Below, piece by piece: positions 6,190 to 11,422 of a DNA stretch of 11,422 nucleotides (within the stretch, counting starts at the first letter, position 1; each line of letters opens with the position of its first letter). The position numbers and the translations under genes are program-made. A model generated the notes under the pieces. It was not told the origin of the DNA. It made no database searches and worked only from the letters and a program-made list of their open reading frames with translations. The stretch is from JBBUX01 sp037445775 (GTDB lineage: Bacteria > Actinomycetota > Coriobacteriia > Anaerosomatales > PHET01): contig JBBIJX010000054.1 of NCBI GenBank assembly GCA_037445775.1, forward strand, positions 1 to 11,422, read 5' to 3'.

Positions 6190-9100
6190 CTAACGCTGAA
6201 CGACCTCAACTCTGTCAGGAGCAACTCGTACGAACTGAACCTCGGTCTTTGCGGTCATTGCCATCCACGGACCGTACCTGGTGTTGCCGACCGCGTCACG
6301 CAACACGACCCGCGTCCAGTACTTCTTCGTCTGTGACGTCGCGGCAAGTGAGATCGCGTCATTCCCGGCGTCGCTCTTGCCGTCGTACCGGAAGGAGGAC
6401 CGAGGCCCGGTAGTGCGCTTGTACCAGCGCCGGGACGCCGGCATCGCCTTACCCTCTGCGGGCTTTGTGCCGGGCTTCGCCACCTCGAGGGTCACGGTCG
6501 TGTACTCGCTGGCTGAGAACTTGATCGCCGTGGTGTCCCGGTATCCGTCGACCCGGGGGTAGAACGGGTTAGGGCTGACCGACGACGAAGCCAGCCTAGG
6601 CGCCGTGCGGTCGAGCACGAAGGAGCGCTTGAGTACCGTCTCGCGAGCGAGCATGTCACGGACGGTTACCGCCAGCGTGTGGGTACCGTTGGTGTAGTCA
6701 GACCACGTCGGCTGGAAGGTGAAGATGGTGCTCGTGGACACAGTGGACGCGTTGATCGTCTTGACCGCCTTGCCATCGATGGCGAAGGTGACCGACGAGA
6801 CGCCTGCCGCATCCGTCGCGTTCACGCTCAGGATGGCCTTTCCATTCAGCGTCACACCGGACGCGCTCGGATTCAGGATAGTGCCGCCCGGCTCGTCAGG
6901 ATCGCTGTAGAAGTAGCCGACGGCCGCGGGGCCCTCGTTCGTCGCGCGATCGACGCAGACAACGGAGACCTTACGCTTGCCCGGAGGCATGTTCTCGATG
7001 GTGATCGAGGAGGGCGTCACTCCCGGCACGTCGTAGACACGGCCCTGCGACGGCGCCTGCGGTGAGTTCGGAATCACCGGCTGGTCGTCTATGAGCACCT
7101 GGTAGTAGCCGACGCCGGACAGGGCGTCGTACTGCTTGGGCCGCCACGAGATATGTGCGCGTGACGAAGCGGTCCAACCGCCCGCTGCGGCCGGGTTCAT
7201 CGACGGTGACACCGTCAGGCTCTCCACAGCGGCCGGCGATGTGCGGTCGATGCCGAACACGACATGGTTGGTAGTGGAGCCGGTGTAGCCGCGAGAGGTG
7301 GTGAACGAGAAGTTCCAGAACCAGCGTCCCTCCTCGGGCTTAGAGGCGCCCGGCGTGAGCGGCGGCCATCCACCAGTGGGTGGCGCGTTCAGGATGCCGC
7401 CGATGTCGATCACCTGCGAGAGGTTGGTCGAGTCTCCGCGTGAGGTCCGGAAGTAGTTTGAGGGCCGTGATGGATCGATGGTGCCTCCCGTCCTGTCCAC
7501 GCTGTACAGCAGGCCAATGATGTGTCCGACATCTTCGACCTTCACGGAAGGAGGCTCGACGTTGAACTGCGGGAACATCGTTTTGCCCCAAGCCTGACGC
7601 CACCAGGCCTCGGGATCCTTCGGGTCGCTCGGGTTCGTGGCACTGAAGACCTTGAAATCTTCGAATTGCAGATCAACGTCCTCGATGGGACTCGGCGTGA
7701 ATCCGCCTCCCGTGGACGGATTCCAGGTCACTGACTTCGTTCCTGTGCCCGTGCCGTACTGGTTTGTCGCCGAACCGCTGATCACGTACGTGCCCGCGGG
7801 CAGCTGGTTCCAGGGAACGGACAGCTCATAGGGAGCACGCGTGAACGTGGCCGTCTGCCCGCCCACCGACAGCGTGATGCCCGTCGCAGTTCCAACCTGG
7901 GACTCGACCGTCATCTTGACCGGGCTCAGCGGGTTCACAGTCGATCCCACTGGATCGGTGATCGTCACCCTTGGCACCGGTCGCACCCAAGTGTAGCTCC
8001 TTGAGACTTCACCGACACCGTAGACGTTGTACGCGCGGACCATCAGTACAACCGTTCCAGATGGAACTCCGGTCAATTCAGGTGTGTACGTGTGTGGCGC
8101 CTGGACAGAGGTATGACCGAGCACGCCATTGACGTAGAACTCAACGCGGCTGACCGGCGCCTGCGGATCAGGAGTGGAGGCGTCAGCGGTGAAGACCGCC
8201 CCGTGTGTGAGTGTCGTCCCGCTCGGTGAGGCTATGACGGGCGTGGGCGCTGGCGGATCCCAGTAGATGAGCTTGGTCACCGCCGGGCTCGTACCGAAGG
8301 CGTTGGTGGCCGTAACGGAGATGGTGTAGTTTCCTCTCGCCACACCGCGCATGTCGGGCGTGAACGCATAGGGCGCCGTCGTATCCGTCATGACGATCGA
8401 CGTGCCCACGATGGCGAATCTGACGTAGGAGACACCCATGCCCGACACGGCGTCAGCCGCGACCTCGAACGAGCGGTTGAGCACGTCTAGCGAAGGCGCG
8501 GTGATGCTCACCGTGGGCACCGGCGGCGTCCACGTCACCGACCGCGTGGCGGTCGTGCTGCGGCCGAGCAGGTCGGTCGCAACTGCACGAAGCTGGTACG
8601 TCCCCGCAGGAAGCGTCGTTAGGTACGAGGTCGGCAGGATGGAGTAGGGCGGGCCGTCGAAGGTCGCTACGAGGGTGTTGCCGACGGAGAGCGCGACCGT
8701 GGGCGGGCCGGTTCCGGCGCTCGCCTCGATCGTGATGGGTGCCGACGCGAGGAGCGAGCCGCCTTCAGCGGGAGCGGTGAAGCGCACGGCGGGCGGCTGC
8801 GGGTTCGAGTAGACGGTGACGATGCGCGCGGGGCCGGTGTTGCCCGCGTTGTCGCGCGCGGCGACCTCGATCACGTTCTTGCCGGGAAGCAGGTTCTCGA
8901 TGAGAAGCGTCTCGCTCGTGTTGAACGAACCCCTGTGCGGATATGCGGTGATCTCGGTGCCGTTGAGCTTGACGACGTAGCCCCACAGGCGGCTCAGATC
9001 CGTCTGGTCGTACTCGCGGTTGGGCCACGCGAGGAATGCCTGGTTGGCCGCGACGGTCGTGATGGTGGACGGGAGCGCGTTGGTGACACTCACCGTCTCG

Positions 9101-11422
9101 ACCATGCTCGGGAGTGTGACGTCGTAGCCGAAGCGCACCGACGTCGGCACGCCGTACGGCCGCGACCAAGTGGGCGTCCACGTGCGGGAATGGACGTACC
9201 ACACGCCCTCGGTCGAGGTCGCGGTGACACTCCCCCATCCGGCCATGTTGAGGTCGAGGTTGGCGAGCGGGCCGGCGAGCGTGGTGACCGCGAACGGGTA
9301 GGCCGGGTCGGCCGGCCACGTGACGGTCGACTCCTTCGAGAGCGTGTAGACGAACCGCCCGCCGAACTGGGCGAAGTTCGGGTCGGTCGAGAAGGCGGCG
9401 GCAAGGTTCGGGACGGAGTTGAACCACGGGTCCGGAAGCTTGGGCAGCGGCACGCCGCCCACGCTCACGGCGGTCTCGAACTCATCGGGCGAGACGTTCT
9501 CGGCTGCCTCGGAGCCCCAGAGCACCGGGCGGGTGGTCTCGACAGAGCGGCCCAGGCGGTCGACGCCCACGGCGCGCAGCACGTACTGGCCCGCGGGAAG
9601 CGTCGAGAGCAGGCTCGAGGGCAGGATGCTGTAGCGCTCCGAGTTGCCGAGCGCGCCGGGGGTCGCCGTGAACGTCGTGACGTGGCGCGGGTTGGTCATG
9701 TCTGCGTTAAGGATGGAAAGCCCCACGTCGGGCGCGCCAGTACCCGCGGACGCGTCGACGGAGATGGGCTGGTCGGCCAGCAAGCGGTTGCCAGAGGGCG
9801 AGACCCACGTGATCGTGGGAGGCCTGGGGGCAGAGTAGACGGTGACCGGCGAGTAAGCGCCCGTGTTGCCCGCGTTGTCGATCGCGGCGACCTCGATCGT
9901 GTTCTTGCCGTAGACGAGGTCGTGTATGTCCACCGTGCTCGTTGACGCCACCGACGCCGAGAACGGGCGGCGGAAACGGCGGACCTCGGACCCGTTCAGG
10001 CGAACCGAGTATCCCCAAACGCCACTGAGGCCATCCTGGTCATAGCCGTCACTGTTGGGCCACTCCACGCGCGCGAAACCGGCGGACACCGTGCCCAGAA
10101 CCGACGCGTTGGCGACCCGAACGCTCCCTGAGGGAATCGCATTCGGTGGGGTGATGTCGTAGCCGAAGGGCGCGGCGCTCGGGATGCCGTAGCGTTCGAT
10201 CCAGGGTCCGTACCCGCTCGTATCGGTGGCCGCGACAGATCGCACATGCATCCACCAGACACCCTGGCCCAGAGGCTCGGAGTCACCCTGCAGATACGCA
10301 AGCCCCACGACGTTGACGCGCTCGTCCGCCAGCACGCCTCCGGTTACGTTCACCGGGACGAATCCCACTGCGCCCGCGCCGAAGACCAAGGTGCTGGACC
10401 GCGAGATGCCGTACTCGAACCCGTCGAGCGTAACGGGCCTCAGCGGATCAGGCACGTTGGTGGCGGAAGCGACGTACGATGCGCTCAGCCACGGGTACGC
10501 GTTGAACCACGGCATGGGCGTCTCTGGGAGAGCACGCCCCCCAAGCGAAATGCGCGTCGAGTAGTCGTTAGGCGTGTCAAGATCGACTGTCACAACACGC
10601 GTGGCCTCGGTGCTCCCAAACGCGTTCCAGGCGCGAGCCCATACGCGGTAACTCCCGTCCGGAAGCCCGCGCACGGCGGGGTCGAAGGTGTAGATATCGG
10701 CACCCGGTCCGCTCGCCTGAGCGCTCGTGAACGAACGGGTGCGCACCACTTCGTTCGCCGCGTTCAGCACATCGACGGTGACGGTAGAAACACCGCTCGG
10801 CGACGTCGCCGTGACCGAGATGGGAGCACCCAGCCTGAGAGCGGCATCGCTGGCGGCGGGGTTCGTGATCGTCAGAAGCGGTGCGTCAGGCTCGGACACG
10901 ATCTGGATCGACGTGAAGGGACCTACGTTTCCGGCCTTGTCGACGACAGCGACCTCGATCACGTTGTTACCGATGCGCAGGTTCTCGATGGTGATGGCGG
11001 CGGGCTCGGGAACAGGAAGGCGCGGGAAGTGCGTCGTGTCGGCACTGGCGCTGACGGGGCTTCCGTTCAGGCGAACGGCCCACCCGTACGTGCCGCTCAG
11101 ATCCGTCTGGTCGTACTCGCGGTTGTCCCACTCGAGGCGCACAAGCCCGGCGTTCACGGCACCCGCCGACGCGTTCTTGGCCACGAGTGAGCCGACCGCA
11201 TCCGGCGGGGTGATATCGTAGCCGAAGCGCACCTCGCTGGTGGGTCCGCGCTGACCGACCCCCGGACCGACCGTTCGAGCCGCCAGCCACCACCGCCCCT
11301 CAACGCCCGCGTACCCTCGGTCGCCCGCCCAGCCGCGCATGTTCAGCTGCGTACCGCCAAGCGGAGTGCCCCACGGCGTCAATGTCGCCAGTAGGTCGCT
11401 GTCGAGGTCGATGCTGGGGTTC
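6190..11422 (-). CDS. Giant repetitive Ig-like, probably extracellular protein (N-terminus outside window)
   Basis: The frame runs from the TAG at 6192-6190 to the window edge without a stop (at least 1743 residues), so the true start, signal peptide and any N-terminal domain are missing. Visible order from the N-terminal side: composite units A (partial), B and C, each with a PWFN header, an EGVWYVHSR-like strand, VRFGYD(I/V)TP, YDQTDLSGxxGY, GKNxIEVAAxDNAGNTG, then an Ig-like part ending LPAGxYxLRAVxxDxLGRS; three Ig-like repeats of about 90 residues ending in W-x-P; a diverged unit D (FGIDRTSP, YDALSGVGYY); and a C-terminal FlgD-like Ig domain (SPNPFYP, YDGKSDAGN). The sequence is rich in Ser, Thr, Gly and Pro and poor in Cys, typical of exported stalk or S-layer-associated proteins. 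No LPXTG motif, SLH domain or membrane anchor is seen at the C-terminus. Function unknown; adhesion, surface coat or polymer binding are guesses. Confidence 0.85.
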   Translation of the reverse strand, partial: NPSIDLDSDLLATLTPWGTPLGGTQLNMRGWAGDRGYAGVEGRWWLAARTVGPGVGQRGPTSEVRFGYDITPPDAVGSLVAKNASAGAVNAGLVRLEWDNREYDQTDLSGTYGWAVRLNGSPVSASADTTHFPRLPVPEPAAITIENLRIGNNVIEVAVVDKAGNVGPFTSIQIVSEPDAPLLTITNPAASDAALRLGAPISVTATSPSGVSTVTVDVLNAANEVVRTRSFTSAQASGPGADIYTFDPAVRGLPDGSYRVWARAWNAFGSTEATRVVTVDLDTPNDYSTRISLGGRALPETPMPWFNAYPWLSASYVASATNVPDPLRPVTLDGFEYGISRSSTLVFGAGAVGFVPVNVTGGVLADERVNVVGLAYLQGDSEPLGQGVWWMHVRSVAATDTSGYGPWIERYGIPSAAPFGYDITPPNAIPSGSVRVANASVLGTVSAGFARVEWPNSDGYDQDGLSGVWGYSVRLNGSEVRRFRRPFSASVASTSTVDIHDLVYGKNTIEVAAIDNAGNTGAYSPVTVYSAPRPPTITWVSPSGNRLLADQPISVDASAGTGAPDVGLSILNADMTNPRHVTTFTATPGALGNSERYSILPSSLLSTLPAGQYVLRAVGVDRLGRSVETTRPVLWGSEAAENVSPDEFETAVSVGGVPLPKLPDPWFNSVPNLAAAFSTDPNFAQFGGRFVYTLSKESTVTWPADPAYPFAVTTLAGPLANLDLNMAGWGSVTATSTEGVWYVHSRTWTPTWSRPYGVPTSVRFGYDVTLPSMVETVSVTNALPSTITTVAANQAFLAWPNREYDQTDLSRLWGYVVKLNGTEITAYPHRGSFNTSETLLIENLLPGKNVIEVAARDNAGNTGPARIVTVYSNPQPPAVRFTAPAEGGSLLASAPITIEASAGTGPPTVALSVGNTLVATFDGPPYSILPTSYLTTLPAGTYQLRAVATDLLGRSTTATRSVTWTPPVPTVSITAPSLDVLNRSFEVAADAVSGMGVSYVRFAIVGTSIVMTDTTAPYAFTPDMRGVARGNYTISVTATNAFGTSPAVTKLIYWDPPAPTPVIASPSGTTLTHGAVFTADASTPDPQAPVSRVEFYVNGVLGHTSVQAPHTYTPELTGVPSGTVVLMVRAYNVYGVGEVSRSYTWVRPVPRVTITDPVGSTVNPLSPVKMTVESQVGTATGITLSVGGQTATFTRAPYELSVPWNQLPAGTYVISGSATNQYGTGTGTKSVTWNPSTGGGFTPSPIEDVDLQFEDFKVFSATNPSDPKDPEAWWRQAWGKTMFPQFNVEPPSVKVEDVGHIIGLLYSVDRTGGTIDPSRPSNYFRTSRGDSTNLSQVIDIGGILNAPPTGGWPPLTPGASKPEEGRWFWNFSFTTSRGYTGSTTNHVVFGIDRTSPAAVESLTVSPSMNPAAAGGWTASSRAHISWRPKQYDALSGVGYYQVLIDDQPVIPNSPQAPSQGRVYDVPGVTPSSITIENMPPGKRKVSVVCVDRATNEGPAAVGYFYSDPDEPGGTILNPSASGVTLNGKAILSVNATDAAGVSSVTFAIDGKAVKTINASTVSTSTIFTFQPTWSDYTNGTHTLAVTVRDMLARETVLKRSFVLDRTAPRLASSSVSPNPFYPRVDGYRDTTAIKFSASEYTTVTLEVAKPGTKPAEGKAMPASRRWYKRTTGPRSSFRYDGKSDAGNDAISLAATSQTKKYWTRVVLRDAVGNTRYGPWMAMTAKTEVQFVRVAPDRVEVVQR
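6193..6610 (-). other. C-terminal FlgD-like Ig domain of the giant protein
   Basis: The last ~135 residues begin APRLASSSVSPNPFYPRVDG, continue through a TTAIKFSASEYTTVTLEV strand pair and YDGKSDAGN, and end in TRVVLRDAVGNTRYG. This matches the plan of FlgD-type Ig domains (NPF..., T..I.F..S....V.L.V, W/YDG..D.GN). Such domains end many exported proteins and in some lineages serve as secretion or sorting tails. A basic cluster (RRWYKRTTGPRSSF) interrupts it. Confidence 0.6.
7723..8526 (-). repeat. Three tandem Ig-like repeats of about 90 residues
   Basis: Tryptophan codons at 8530, 8260, 7987 and 7723 mark repeat ends at spacings of 270, 273 and 264 bases. Each repeat opens with P-x-V-x-I-x-x-P, carries a mid-repeat APY/APH motif ahead of the strand-loop (G)xYxxxxxAxNxYG or AxNAFG, and closes with W-x-P-P-like residues. 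The repeats differ at most positions, so they are old duplications rather than recent copies. Confidence 0.75.
8527..9432 (-). repeat. Composite repeat unit C
   Basis: Runs from DPWFNSVPN through VRFGYDVTLP, NREYDQTDLSRLWGY, GKNVIEVAARDNAGNTG and LPAGTYQLRAVATDLLGRS to the VTWTPP motif. It lacks the final linker segment that precedes the next PWFN in unit B and instead runs straight into the 90-residue Ig repeats. Confidence 0.8.
9433..10515 (-). repeat. Composite repeat unit B (complete, 361 residues)
   Basis: The only complete unit in the window: from MPWFNAYPW to the residue before the next DPWFN, 1083 bases. It contains PFGYDITPPNA, YDQDGLSGVWGYSVRLNG, GKNTIEVAAIDNAGNTG, ASAGTGAP, YSILPSSLLSTLPAGQYVLRAVGVDRLGRS. 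The FGYD anchors of units A and B are 1059 bases apart, and those of B and C 1035 apart. Confidence 0.85.
10516..11422 (-). repeat. Composite repeat unit A (partial)
   Basis: The visible part starts in the header region (LNMRGWAG, EGRWWLAARTV), then VRFGYDITPPDA, NREYDQTDLSGTYGWAVRLNG, GNNVIEVAVVDKAGNVG, an Ig-like part with YRVWARAWNAFGS, and ends ISLGGRALPETP before the next PWFN. The 5' end lies outside the window. Confidence 0.8.

Noticed and set aside
8935..9945. 336-codon plus-strand frame inside the giant protein gene, plus a 314-codon one at 10246-11190
   Set aside because: Arg/Gly/Val-rich shadow frames opposite conserved repeat motifs; their length follows from the high G+C of this stretch.
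10516..11382. TTG at 11382 as the start of the giant protein
   Set aside because: The frame continues upstream (NPSIDLDSDLLAT) to the window edge and the region lies inside a repeat unit, so the start is outside the window.
6190..11422. CRISPR or short-repeat array
   Set aside because: The repeats are long, coding and diverged, with no short identical repeats at spacer-like intervals.

Overview
High-G+C bacterial DNA, most likely an actinobacterium. The pointers are metK followed on the same strand by what looks like the start of priA (an order common in actinobacteria), bacterial class A RNase P RNA, tRNAs with encoded CCA, and a mix of strong Shine-Dalgarno starts with at least one probable leaderless start. 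A Coriobacteriia-like lineage is possible, but the sequence alone does not prove it.

Left part (1-2123): metK is on the minus strand, followed by the first nine codons of a probable priA. Upstream of metK, also on the minus strand, is a well-preserved SAM-I (S-box) riboswitch with an extra perfect hairpin between P1 and P2, then a leader with competing hairpins that end at the metK ribosome binding site. SAM made by MetK would therefore repress metK. Diverging from it on the plus strand is a small PsiE-family membrane protein.

Middle (2179-6116): a compact glutamate/glutamine translation cluster, all on the plus strand: gltX (GluRS), tRNA-Gln(CUG), tRNA-Glu(CUC) and glnS (GlnRS), then rnpB. 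The two synthetases flank the tRNAs they charge, and the RNA that matures tRNA 5' ends follows. The tRNAs have their own promoter and a clean terminator; glnS starts directly after that terminator, apparently from an extended -10 promoter as a leaderless mRNA. rnpB has a similar extended -10 promoter.

Right part (6190-11422): one very long minus-strand reading frame, convergent with rnpB and open at the right edge. It encodes at least 1743 residues of a repetitive, probably extracellular protein. Composite units of about 345-361 residues occur twice or more in full or near-full form, followed by three Ig-like repeats of about 90 residues, a diverged fourth unit, and a C-terminal FlgD-like Ig domain. 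The N-terminus, and so any signal peptide or enzymatic domain, lies outside the window.

I see no CRISPR array, insertion sequence, integrase or phage gene. The most interesting points are the riboswitch variant, the self-contained Glu/Gln charging cluster, and the mosaic repeat architecture of the giant protein.
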